A DNA stretch of 64,000 nt, from NCBI RefSeq assembly GCF_002067135.1, contig NZ_CP020105.1, forward strand, positions 4,402,001 to 4,466,000. Reading direction: 5' to 3'. Origin of the DNA: Spirosoma rigui. GTDB taxonomy: Bacteria > Bacteroidota > Bacteroidia > Cytophagales > Spirosomataceae. Of the stretch, positions 49,019 to 57,477 are shown one piece after another. The translations under genes were made by a program, and so were the position numbers. The notes under the pieces are model-generated. The model worked only from the letters and a program-made list of their open reading frames with translations, did not search any database and was not told where the DNA came from. Within the stretch, counting starts at the first letter, position 1. Each line of letters opens with the position of its first letter.

Positions 49019-51844
49019 ATGCGTTACTTTTCCCGTACCCTCGTAGCCGCCCTCTTGTTGCGTCTGACAACAGGCTGGGCTCAGACTATTCCAACGCCCA
49101 AAGAGCATTTTGGCTTTGCCATCGGCGACGATTACAAGCTCGCTACCTACACGCAGACGGAGGCCTATTTCAAGAAAATAGCCGCTGCGTCAGACCGGGT
49201 AAAACTGATTGACATTGGCCTGACCGAAGAAGGCCGTCACCAGTACATGCTCATTGTTTCGTCGCCGGAAAACCTCAAAAAGCTGGATCGCTATAAAGAG
49301 ATTTCCCAGAAACTCGCCCGGGCTGAGAACCTCACCGATGAGCAGGCCCGCGCCCTCGCCGACGAAGGCAAAGCAGTTGTCTGGATCGATGGCGGTCTGC
49401 ACGCAACCGAAACCGTTGGTACCCACCAGCTGATCGAAACGATCTACCAGCTGGTGAGCCGCAAGGATCCCGAAACCATGCGGATTCTGGACAAGGACGT
49501 TATCCTGCTCACCCACGCCAACCCCGACGGCCAGGAGATCGTCACTAATTGGTACATGCGCGAGCCTACGCCCGAAAAACGCTCGCTGGAGAACCTGCCC
49601 CGGCTCTACCAGAAATACGTTGGTCATGACAATAACCGCGACTTTTTCATGCTCAACATGAAAGAAACGCAGAACATCGGCCGGCAGCTGTTCGTCGAGT
49701 GGATTCCGCAGATCATGTACAATCACCACCAGCGCGGCCCGGCCGGATCGGTGCTGGCGGGCCCGCCCTACCGCGACCCGTTCAACTACGTCTTCGACCC
49801 CATGATGATCACGGGAATCGACGCCCTGGGTGCTGCCATGATCAACCGGCTGAATGCGGAGAACAAACCGGGCTTTACCCGCCTGGGCGGTTCCGTGTTC
49901 TCGACCTGGTACAACGGTGGCCTGCGCACCACGACTCACTTCCACAACATGATCGGGCTGCTCACGGAAATCATTGGCGACCCCACCCCCGAAGATGTCC
50001 CCCTCGTGCCCAAACGCCTGATCCCGAACGGCAACACGCCGTTCCCGGTTACGCCCCAGAAATGGCACTTCAAGCAGTCGATCGATTACTCTATTTCGCT
50101 CAACTACGCTGTGCTGGACTATGCCGCCCGCCAGTCCGACCAGCTGCTGTACAACATCTACCGCATGGGCAAGAACTCCATCGAACGCGGCAGCAGGGAC
50201 TACTGGGCGCTGTCGCCGAAGCGGATCGACGCGATCGAAGAAGCGTTTAAGAACGACCCGAAGAAAGCGACTCCTCCCACCAACGCAGCGCTGGCCCAGT
50301 ATGGCATGATCCCACGCGGTGGCGGTATGCCGGTCAAGTATTATGACACGATCATGAAAGCGCCCGTCCTGCGCGACCCCCGCGGCTTCATCATTCCCGT
50401 GAACCAGCCTGATTTTGCCACCGCCGTTAAATTCATCAATGCCCTGATCCGGACCGGTATCCAGGTGCAGCAGGCCACCGCCGACTTCAGCGTAGCGGGC
50501 AAAAAGTACCCGGCGGGTTCGTACGTCGTCAAAACAGATCAGGCATTCCGGCCCCACGTACTCGACATGTTCGAACCGCAGGATCATCCCAACGACTTTC
50601 AGTATCCGGGTGGCCCGCCGGTTCGGCCCTACGATGCGGCTGGCTGGACACTGGCCTACCTGATGAACGTCAAGTTCGACCGTATCCTGGACGGCTTTGA
50701 CGGACCGTTCAAAAAGCTGCCTTACGGCGAATTGCAGTCACCCGAGGGTCACATCAACGGTTCGGCCACGGCGGGTTATCTGCTGAGCGCCAAATCGAAT
50801 AATTCGTTCATTGCCGTCAACGATCTGCTTGCATCGGGCATCGATGTATTCCGCCTGCCCAACGGCATCGGTGGTAAGTCGACGGTGGAGTCGGGCGTAT
50901 TCTTCGTGCCGGCTTCAACCAAAGCAAAAGGCATACTGGACAAATCGTCGAAGGAACTGGGGCTGGAAGTAACCGGCCTGTCGAAGCGGCCGGCGACGTC
51001 GATGACGAAAGTAGCGCCGATGCGTATTGCCCTCTGGGATACCTATGGAGGCTCGATGCCGTCGGGCTGGATCCGGTGGATGATGGAGCAGTACCACTTC
51101 CCGATGAAGATCGTATACCCCGGCGATATCGACGCTGGCGACCTGCGCAAGAAGTATGACGTTATTGTTTTCGTAACCCGGGCGATCCCACCCGTTGGCG
51201 GCAAGGACGAGGACGTATTCAGCGCCATGAGCCGCGAGCCAAAACCCGAGACGACCCCGGCCGAATACCAGCCCAGGCTGGGTAAGATCACGGCCAGTAA
51301 ATCGGTGCCCCAGCTGAAAGCGTTCCTCGATGCGGGCGGCACCATCCTGACCATCGGCAGCAGCACCAACCTGGCCTATCACCTGGGCCTGCCGGTTAAG
51401 AATGCGCTCGTCGAGATGACAGCCGCTGGCCAGGAGAAGCCCCTGCCAAGCGAGAAATACTACATTCCCGGCAGCGTACTGCGCGTTAACCTCGACTCGA
51501 CCCAACACGCTACCTGGGGCATGTCGAACCAGAGCGACGTGTACTTCGATGCCAGTCCGGTCTTCAAACTGGCTCCCGATGCCATTGCCAAAGGGCTGGT
51601 GAAACCCCTGGCGTGGTTCGACAGCAATAAACCTCTGCGCAGCGGCTGGGCCTGGGGACAGTCGTACCTGCAGGATGGCGTGGCGGCTTTTGTAGCGCCC
51701 GTTGGGTCGGGTAAATTCTACGCGTTCGGCCCCGAGATCACTTTCCGGGCTCAGGCGCAGGGTACTTTCAAGCTCTTATTTAACCAGTTGTATTCGATGG
51801 GACTGGGTAGCCCCCAAACCAGCGACCAGGCCGCCGGGGAGTAA
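49019..51844 (+). CDS. Large secreted M14-family zinc carboxypeptidase
   Basis: The 941-residue protein, counted from 49019, has a signal peptide (1-22, ending in GWA) and an M14 catalytic domain. Zinc ligands are His128 and Glu131 in GLHATETVG and His236 or 237 in MYNHHQRGP. The supporting motif NPDGQEIV and a likely catalytic Glu in LLTEIIGDP are present. The C-terminal half (about 500-941) has no zinc motif and includes a stretch like GIDVFRLPNG, perhaps a glutamine-amidotransferase-like fold as in related Bacteroidota proteins. It removes C-terminal residues from peptides or cell-wall material. The ATG at 48899 would add 40 polar residues before the leader, so 49019 is preferred. Confidence 0.9.
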   Translation: MRYFSRTLVAALLLRLTTGWAQTIPTPKEHFGFAIGDDYKLATYTQTEAYFKKIAAASDRVKLIDIGLTEEGRHQYMLIVSSPENLKKLDRYKEISQKLARAENLTDEQARALADEGKAVVWIDGGLHATETVGTHQLIETIYQLVSRKDPETMRILDKDVILLTHANPDGQEIVTNWYMREPTPEKRSLENLPRLYQKYVGHDNNRDFFMLNMKETQNIGRQLFVEWIPQIMYNHHQRGPAGSVLAGPPYRDPFNYVFDPMMITGIDALGAAMINRLNAENKPGFTRLGGSVFSTWYNGGLRTTTHFHNMIGLLTEIIGDPTPEDVPLVPKRLIPNGNTPFPVTPQKWHFKQSIDYSISLNYAVLDYAARQSDQLLYNIYRMGKNSIERGSRDYWALSPKRIDAIEEAFKNDPKKATPPTNAALAQYGMIPRGGGMPVKYYDTIMKAPVLRDPRGFIIPVNQPDFATAVKFINALIRTGIQVQQATADFSVAGKKYPAGSYVVKTDQAFRPHVLDMFEPQDHPNDFQYPGGPPVRPYDAAGWTLAYLMNVKFDRILDGFDGPFKKLPYGELQSPEGHINGSATAGYLLSAKSNNSFIAVNDLLASGIDVFRLPNGIGGKSTVESGVFFVPASTKAKGILDKSSKELGLEVTGLSKRPATSMTKVAPMRIALWDTYGGSMPSGWIRWMMEQYHFPMKIVYPGDIDAGDLRKKYDVIVFVTRAIPPVGGKDEDVFSAMSREPKPETTPAEYQPRLGKITASKSVPQLKAFLDAGGTILTIGSSTNLAYHLGLPVKNALVEMTAAGQEKPLPSEKYYIPGSVLRVNLDSTQHATWGMSNQSDVYFDASPVFKLAPDAIAKGLVKPLAWFDSNKPLRSGWAWGQSYLQDGVAAFVAPVGSGKFYAFGPEITFRAQAQGTFKLLFNQLYSMGLGSPQTSDQAAGE

Positions 51845-51868
51845 CCACCACCTGGATCGGCAAACCTT

Positions 51869-51942
51869 AAGCCAGCGCTTCCCCGGCTGCTACCAATACC
51901 TGCTTGAGGTCGTGGTAGCAGCCGGGGAAGCGCTGGCTTTTT
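51869..51942 (+). terminator. Terminator hairpin, 27-bp perfect stem
   Basis: Arms 51869-51895 and 51913-51939 pair perfectly across a 17-nt loop, followed by TTTTTC. It lies 24 bp after the M14 gene. Confidence 0.8.
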
Positions 51943-52058
51943 CGGGCAATGCGCTACGTAGCTTGGGGTAACAGGGTGCATCATGCCTTGTCTGCCAATG
52001 ATTTCAGGAATCCATAAAATAAACTTGAAGCTGTTCTTTAACACTGGAAACAAATGCT

Positions 52059-52078
52059 GGTTGTAAGTTTATACAACC
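52059..52078 (+). promoter_or_regulatory. Inverted repeat GGTTGTA-N6-TACAACC before the receiver gene
   Basis: The 7-bp arms are perfect. The repeat ends 18 bp upstream of the ATG at 52097, so it could be an operator or a leader hairpin. Confidence 0.4.
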
Positions 52079-52096
52079 GTTTTTAATCAAGTTTTT

Positions 52097-52531
52097 ATGG
52101 AAGTGAATGGCCCTATTATTTTCATCGATGATGATGAAGACGATCAACTACTTTTCAAACCACTGTTGGAAGAAATTGCGCCTGACAGCCCCATCCTGTT
52201 TTTCACCAATGGCCAGCTGGCAGTAGACTACCTGCGAACGACTGAGCATCGGCCATTCCTGATCATATCAGAAGTGAGTATGCAGGTCATGAACGGCCTG
52301 GAACTCCGCCGACAGATCGAACAGGATGATACGCTTAAGAAACGGGCCATTCCCTTCATCTTTTTAACGCATCCCGTTTATAAACATCTTGTTGAAGAAG
52401 CGTACGAACTGACCATTCAGGGATTCTTCGAAAAAAAACAAAGTCTGCCCGAAATGCGGACTCAGCTGAAAGCCATTGTAGACTACTGGTCAAACTGCCT
52501 GCATCCCAACCGCTTCACCGGCGACGAGTAA
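52097..52531 (+). CDS. Receiver-only protein with Glu at the phosphorylation site
   Basis: The 144-residue protein is a stand-alone receiver domain. The acidic pocket is present (DDDEDD, 11-16), as are Thr91 (FLTHP) and a Lys (FFEKKQ, 113-114). At the phosphoacceptor position the sequence is LIISEVSMQVMNGLE, with Glu59 where relatives have Asp (compare LILLDLNMPVMSGLE in the next gene). Glu at this site often mimics the phosphorylated state, so the protein may be always on or not controlled by phosphorylation. It has no output domain. It is followed 107 bp later by a normal receiver of the same length; the two appear related by duplication. Confidence 0.88.
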   Translation: MEVNGPIIFIDDDEDDQLLFKPLLEEIAPDSPILFFTNGQLAVDYLRTTEHRPFLIISEVSMQVMNGLELRRQIEQDDTLKKRAIPFIFLTHPVYKHLVEEAYELTIQGFFEKKQSLPEMRTQLKAIVDYWSNCLHPNRFTGDE

Positions 52532-52638
52532 CCAGTACTGGTGCAGTGGTAAGTGGCCAATAGGGTAACCAGGTAGCCTGAGCCCGGAACTCTCAACCCA
52601 AAGTGGGGGTTAAAACGTCGTAAGCAACATATAACTAA

Positions 52639-53073
52639 ATGGTCCAAGTGAGTACTGATTGCGTCTTTATTGTAGATGATGACGAGGACGACCGGTTTTT
52701 GGTACAGCAAATCTTTGAGCAGCAGAGTCCAGAGTCAGAACTACGTACGCTGGTGAATGGAGCGGAGCTCTTACAAACCCTGGCCGAGTCGGATAACTTG
52801 CCGGACCTGATCTTGCTCGATTTAAATATGCCCGTTATGAGTGGCCTGGAAACCCTCGAACGGGTTCGCCAGAACCCGGCCTATGAATCGGTACCTATTG
52901 TGATTTTAACCACCTCCGATCAGGCGATTGACAAACAGCGGGCTACCCGGCTCCGGGCCAACGGGTTCATTACCAAACCGCCAACCATCAAGCAGTACAA
53001 CGAAATTGTGCTGAATCTGAAGCGGGACTGGCTATCGGGCAAATCGACCCTCAACCAGGCAGGTAACGCCTGA
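52639..53073 (+). CDS. Receiver-only response regulator (canonical)
   Basis: The 144-residue protein contains every receiver residue: DDDEDD near the N-terminus, phosphoacceptor Asp in LILLDLNMP, Thr in ILTTSD and Lys in FITKPPT. It has no DNA-binding domain. It resembles the Rcp1-like, single-domain regulators that receive phosphate from phytochrome-type or hybrid kinases. No kinase gene is adjacent. Close length and order with the neighbouring Glu-type receiver suggest a pair in which one is switchable and the other fixed (inference). Confidence 0.93.
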   Translation: MVQVSTDCVFIVDDDEDDRFLVQQIFEQQSPESELRTLVNGAELLQTLAESDNLPDLILLDLNMPVMSGLETLERVRQNPAYESVPIVILTTSDQAIDKQRATRLRANGFITKPPTIKQYNEIVLNLKRDWLSGKSTLNQAGNA

Positions 53074-53092
53074 CACCAATCATGGATATAAC

Positions 53093-53130
53093 ACAAGGCC
53101 CGGCTCTCGCTAAGGAGAGCCGGGCCTTGT
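53093..53130. terminator. Bidirectional terminator, 16-bp perfect stem
   Basis: ACAAGGCCCGGCTCTC (53093-53108) pairs perfectly with 53115-53130. It lies between the receiver gene and the convergent HPF gene. Confidence 0.85.
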
Positions 53131-53167
53131 CAGTTAACAGGTAGTGAACGGTGGTATTCTACCAACC

Positions 53168-53461
53168 TTATTGAAATTTCCGGCGTATTTTTTCGCTCGC
53201 GTCGCGCAGGCCAGCGGCCCACGAATGGCCCGACCCTTCAACGAAGAGATCGTTACCCGGAATGCCAAGCCGCCAGCGTACCACTTTGTTAATGAAGGGG
53301 TTGCGCCCCTCTTCGCGCATATAAATATCGGCGGCTACGATGTCGCTCCGGAAGCGAATTATCCGGCGCAGTTCCTGTTCAACCAATCCAACCACCTCGG
53401 GTGTTTCGGCAAACCCCACGGTCTGCAAATCTATTTTTATGGTGTCCATCGTGAATTCCAT
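53168..53461 (-). CDS. Ribosome hibernation factor-like protein (HPF/RaiA family)
   Basis: The 97-residue protein matches the short HPF/YfiA (S30AE) fold. It starts with a strand-rich IKIDLQTVGF, has a helix VVGLVEQELRRIIR and a second strand pair (ADIYMREEG, VVRWRLGIPGNDLFVEG). It ends in a helix containing the family's W..GLRDASEKIRRKF. HPF binds the decoding centre of idle ribosomes and blocks translation. Start may be either 53461 or the internal ATG at 53449. It lies 30 bp after the baeRF-type gene, in the same transcript. Confidence 0.82.
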   Translation of the reverse strand: MEFTMDTIKIDLQTVGFAETPEVVGLVEQELRRIIRFRSDIVAADIYMREEGRNPFINKVVRWRLGIPGNDLFVEGSGHSWAAGLRDASEKIRRKFQ

Positions 53462-53491
53462 GACTTTAGTTGACTTGATATGTATGTATCG

Positions 53492-54658
53492 TTAAAAGCG
53501 AAGCAGGGCGGTTACGGAAACGGGCTCCCTGTCGGTCAGCAGGTCTACCTCGTCGAGGGTATATACCTCCCCGCCATTTCGGAGGGTCAGCAGGGCCGCC
53601 TGATCAACGAGCGACGTATCGCCCGGCCGGGCTTCGTCGTGGAGCGTCGCCGTCAGCGTCGCTTCGTTGAACTGACCCCAGGCCTGCGAATCCTGCTGAA
53701 TAAACAGCACCTCAACGCGCCCGGTCACGGCGGCTTCCAGAATCAGCCGTAGATCGCGCGACACCAGGTCACCCCCGCTGTTCTGTTGGTACTGGTTGAT
53801 TCGTTCCTGCTGGGGTTGCTCAAAATAACCGGCCAGCTGTTCATTGGCCATGGCGTGAAGGTCGCGCAAATCAACCTGATCGAAGTTTCCCGTCAGCCCA
53901 CCGTCGTGCAGGTGAGGATACGTGTTCACCTGTCGGTAGATGGGCTGATAGTACGCCACCGAAGCTAGCAGCAAAGGTACGTTTTGGGTACCGATGAGCG
54001 CGCGGATAGCGTCGTCGACAAGCCGGAAGTAATCGGCCAGCAGGTGATCCTTTTCTTTGCTGTCGCGATCATCGGTGGTGTACATGGCCGTCATGCCGCC
54101 CCGTCCTTTGGTGCGTCCCTGCAACTCCTCCTGGAATTCGTAGTATTGGGTCACTTCGTTCATATCCGTGGGCATCACCCCCCCGGTGTCGACCTCAGTT
54201 ATTGAATAGGGATCAGCCTGGTAGAGTGTAACACCTTTCTTACCCATCTGCAGAAGATAGTACGACTGAGCCGACTGGATGTAAGGCAGCAACGGCCGGA
54301 CAAAAAACGTGTCGCCCAGCCGGTAGAAATCATCCAGCGGCAGGGGGCTATCAAACGTTTCGTAGTAGTCCGGACTGCGAAAAATGGCCAGCCCGGCGGT
54401 ACGGTGACGCCAGAACTGTCCATTCGCCAGTAATGCGTCGAGGGGCTGCATCAGCCCGTCGACGTCGTTGCTACGGAGTGGTTGCCGGGCCAACTCCTGC
54501 CGAATGGCCTGCAGGTGATTTTTGAACAAACGTTGATCCTGCCCTTCCAGGACTTCCTTTCCGCGGCTGTGGGTTGGTATAAACAGGGAGATCGACAGGG
54601 GGTGCTTACGGTCGGCCAGCTCAAGCAGTGCCGCTTTGTCAAAGTTCGTGGATATCAT
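53492..54658 (-). CDS. baeRF-type protein (bacterial release-factor-like family)
   Basis: The 388-residue protein is like the bacterial relatives of archaeo-eukaryotic release factor 1. The N-terminal helical segment contains SISLFIPTH and KNHLQAIRQEL. A central RNase H-like portion has FRSPDYYETFDSPLPL and YYLLQMGKKGVTLYQ. The C-terminal segment has LRLILEAAVTGRVEVLFIQQD, as in the eL30-like part of release factors. Such proteins are proposed to act on stalled or hibernating ribosomes. The HPF-like gene follows directly, supporting a ribosome-related role (inference). A GGQ tripeptide is not visible. Confidence 0.75.
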   Translation of the reverse strand: MISTNFDKAALLELADRKHPLSISLFIPTHSRGKEVLEGQDQRLFKNHLQAIRQELARQPLRSNDVDGLMQPLDALLANGQFWRHRTAGLAIFRSPDYYETFDSPLPLDDFYRLGDTFFVRPLLPYIQSAQSYYLLQMGKKGVTLYQADPYSITEVDTGGVMPTDMNEVTQYYEFQEELQGRTKGRGGMTAMYTTDDRDSKEKDHLLADYFRLVDDAIRALIGTQNVPLLLASVAYYQPIYRQVNTYPHLHDGGLTGNFDQVDLRDLHAMANEQLAGYFEQPQQERINQYQQNSGGDLVSRDLRLILEAAVTGRVEVLFIQQDSQAWGQFNEATLTATLHDEARPGDTSLVDQAALLTLRNGGEVYTLDEVDLLTDREPVSVTALLRF

Positions 54659-55090
54659 ATCGTTATGTTGAGTACAAAAAATCAGTTGGCAGTTAACTAA
54701 CTGACTATCAAAGTTTTATTCCTTTTTATCCAAAGAGAAACCATACTGATTTAACCCACCCCAGCGGGCACTGTTCGCCCGACTAAACACTTCTAAGCAT
54801 ATTCTAAGCGAATACGGGCCAAAACGACAACTGACGGCTTTAGCCCGATCACAACAGCGTCGATATTAGAAAAATATTAACCCGTTTCTGCCAGTACTCC
54901 GGCGCACCGGGCCTGGACTGGTAGCGGCCAACCACCAGGTCGTCAGATCAACGGGTATGGAGCATCCCCGCCAGCCTACCCGGGTCCACACCCGATTCGG
55001 GCCACTCTCCTCCGGATAATATCCGTTTTCCCGAACAGGACAGCCGCGCATCAGTTGCTACTATAGCTGACGAACCAAACCAAAAGTCCC
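54659..55090. other. 432-bp gap without recognisable features
   Basis: The gap between the divergent baeRF and ABC genes is AT-rich on the left. I found no clear TAnnTTTG box, hairpin or gene. A minus-strand frame at 54866-55051 has no coding character. Confidence 0.5.
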
Positions 55091-56857
55091 GTGCGCATTC
55101 TCTGGAAATACCTGAAACCTTACCGCTGGCTGGCGGGGCTTGCCCTGGTCCTGGCGGGCATCGCGCAGGTGCTGGCCCTGGTCGACCCCATCATTTTCGG
55201 TAAGCTCATCGACACCTACACCACCAGACCGGTTTCCCAATCGGAGTCCGAGCAGGTGAACGGAGTACTCGGGCTACTGGCGCTGGCCGTGGGCGTTGCG
55301 CTCTTGTCCAACATCACCAAAGCGTTTCAGGAATACCTCACCCGGCTGGTCGTGCAGCGTTTCGGTACGGACATCTTCAACGACGGGCTTAAACAAACCC
55401 TGCGGTTGTCGTATCAGGAGTTTGGCGACCAAAGCAGTGGCGTCACCTTATCGATCCTGCAAAAAGTCAGAACCGACACCGAGAAATTCATCAATTCGTT
55501 CGTCAATGTCCTGTTTTCATCGGTGGTGGGTACCGGCTTTCTGATCTTTTACGCAATCACCAAGCACTGGGCTCTGGTACCGGTTTTCCTGATCGGGGTG
55601 CTGGTACTGGGTACGCTGACGGGTTTTCTGAGCAAGCAGATAAAAACCACCCAGCGATCCATCAACCGCGAAACGGCAATGCTCTCCGGGGTTATCACGG
55701 AGTCGCTGCGTAACATTGAGCTGATCAAGAGTCTGGGGCTCACCTTTCCCGAAATTCGGCGACTAACGGCGCAGACCCGCCGGATCTTCGAGCTGGAAAT
55801 GTTCAAGGTTCGGCGGGTACGGCTGCTTACGTTCTGGCAAAGTACGACCCTCAATGTGCTCAAACAGTCGGTACTGTTTACGCTGCTCTGGCTTATTTTC
55901 CGGAAGGTCCTCAGCACGGGCGAACTCATATCGATGCAGTTTATTTCGGTCGCCATCTTCAATCCGCTGCAGGAGTTGGGAAACATCATTCTGGCCTACC
56001 GCGAAGCCGAAGCGGGTCTAAACAGTTTCGACCGGCTGATGCAGAAACCCATCGAGCGCAACCCCGAGTCGGCCGTTGAGGTTGGCCCCATCGAGCGGCT
56101 CCGCTTCTCCGATGTTGTATTCCGCCACCAGGGGGCGGCCCAGAACGCCATCGACGGTGTCTCATTCGAGGCCGGGCTGGGCGACACCATCGCGTTTGTA
56201 GGTCCATCGGGTTCGGGTAAATCAACAATGGTAAAGCTGCTCGTGGGCCTATACCGGCCGGTGGGCGGAGCCATCTTCTACAATGATATTTCCACCAACG
56301 ATTTGCGTTTTAACCCCATGCGCCGGCAGATCGGGTTTGTTACCCAGGATACGCACCTGTTTGCCGGCACGATTCGGGAAAACCTGCAGTTGGTCAAAGC
56401 CGATGCCACCGACGCCCAGATGCTGGAAGCGCTGGAGCAGGCAGCCTGCACCAATTTGCTGGCCCGGTCAGCGGCCGGGCTCGATACCCAGATTGGCGAA
56501 GGGGGCCTGAAAATGTCGGGGGGCGAAAAACAACGACTGTCCATTGCCCGGGCGCTGGTACGCCACCCCCGGCTGCTTATTTTCGACGAGGCTACCTCGG
56601 CCCTCGACTCCCTCACCGAAGAAGAAATCACGGACACCGTTCGGGAGGTGTCGGCCAAGAATGAGCAAATTACCATTCTGATCGCCCACCGGCTGTCAAC
56701 GATTCTGCACGCCAACACCATCTTCGTTCTCGAAAAAGGCCGGATTGTCGAAACGGGCAGCCACGACGAGCTGGTAGCCGCCAGGGGGCTATACTACGCC
56801 ATGTGGCGGCAGCAGATCGGTGAGCGCAAGACCGATCTGATCGACACGACTCATTAA
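55091..56857 (+). CDS. ABC exporter, fused permease-ATPase
   Basis: The 588-residue protein has an N-terminal six-span exporter domain (about 1-320) and a nucleotide-binding domain. The latter shows Walker A GPSGSGKST, the Q-loop, signature MSGGEKQRLSIA, Walker B LLIFDEATSALD and the H-loop HRLS. Two copies would form the exporter of a lipid, peptide or drug; the substrate cannot be told. The start codon is GTG (55091), with ILWKYLKPYRW, a typical family N-terminus, just after it. The gene is convergent with the ICMT-like gene 12 bp away, and no terminator hairpin lies between them. Confidence 0.93.
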   Translation: MRILWKYLKPYRWLAGLALVLAGIAQVLALVDPIIFGKLIDTYTTRPVSQSESEQVNGVLGLLALAVGVALLSNITKAFQEYLTRLVVQRFGTDIFNDGLKQTLRLSYQEFGDQSSGVTLSILQKVRTDTEKFINSFVNVLFSSVVGTGFLIFYAITKHWALVPVFLIGVLVLGTLTGFLSKQIKTTQRSINRETAMLSGVITESLRNIELIKSLGLTFPEIRRLTAQTRRIFELEMFKVRRVRLLTFWQSTTLNVLKQSVLFTLLWLIFRKVLSTGELISMQFISVAIFNPLQELGNIILAYREAEAGLNSFDRLMQKPIERNPESAVEVGPIERLRFSDVVFRHQGAAQNAIDGVSFEAGLGDTIAFVGPSGSGKSTMVKLLVGLYRPVGGAIFYNDISTNDLRFNPMRRQIGFVTQDTHLFAGTIRENLQLVKADATDAQMLEALEQAACTNLLARSAAGLDTQIGEGGLKMSGGEKQRLSIARALVRHPRLLIFDEATSALDSLTEEEITDTVREVSAKNEQITILIAHRLSTILHANTIFVLEKGRIVETGSHDELVAARGLYYAMWRQQIGERKTDLIDTTH

Positions 56858-56869
56858 CTGGAATGCCTA

Positions 56870-57463
56870 TTACCCGCGCCGGTTACCAACGGGTAACAGC
56901 ATCGGTACCCGTGTTTTATACCGGCGGTACTCGTCGCCAAATACCGCGATCAGTTTGCGCTCTTCGAAGTAGATCCCAATCCGGATGTACAGGAATGCGA
57001 ATCCGCCAAACAGCAGATTGGTCCAGGTGGGTTCGCGCAGGAAGATTCCCGCCAGCACCAGCAATATAGCCGCGTAGAGTGGATGCCGTACTAAGCGCAG
57101 CAACCCCTGCTGACGTAGTGTACCGTATTCAGCGTTCACGGGTCGGGGTGGCCAGCCCGCAAACGCGGCCAGATCATACCCCCGCAGGGCTATCAGGCCC
57201 ACCGCCAACCCCGCGACTAGTACGAGCCAGCCAAGCACGCCCGACCCGCTCCACGCAGTGATATACTGCCGGGGAGCCACCCGGCAGGCCACCCAGACGG
57301 GCAGAAAGGTAAGCAGGGCAAAGCCGTTATACAGCAGCCGGTAGTAGGGTGTTAGTGATCGCCAGCGGTTCAGCACCCACCGTTTGAATGCGTTGGCGGC
57401 CGTCAGGCTGTGTAGGCAGCCAAACAACAGCCAGGTCAGGAAAAGCGGAACATAGGCAGCCAT
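56870..57463 (-). CDS. ICMT/NnrU-like membrane methyltransferase-family protein
   Basis: The 197-residue protein has about five membrane spans. It carries the motif RHPLYAAILLVLAGIFL, then EERKL.AVFGDEYRRYKTRVP, which is the S-adenosylmethionine-binding signature of the isoprenylcysteine carboxyl methyltransferase and phospholipid methyltransferase group. NnrU proteins share this fold. It could methylate a small hydrophobic substrate at the membrane, but this is inferred. It lies 14 bp after the GNAT-like gene in the same direction, so the two may be cotranscribed. Confidence 0.83.
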   Translation of the reverse strand: MAAYVPLFLTWLLFGCLHSLTAANAFKRWVLNRWRSLTPYYRLLYNGFALLTFLPVWVACRVAPRQYITAWSGSGVLGWLVLVAGLAVGLIALRGYDLAAFAGWPPRPVNAEYGTLRQQGLLRLVRHPLYAAILLVLAGIFLREPTWTNLLFGGFAFLYIRIGIYFEERKLIAVFGDEYRRYKTRVPMLLPVGNRRG

Positions 57464-57477
57464 GGCAAGCGGAAAGT

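Noticed and set aside
49190-50587. Minus-strand frame of 465 codons
   Set aside because: It is opposite the M14 catalytic domain, which has the zinc ligands. No motif or start context supports the minus frame.
54866-55051. 61-codon minus-strand frame before the ABC gene
   Set aside because: Trp/Gly/Arg-rich composition, no start context and no neighbour on that strand in operon distance.
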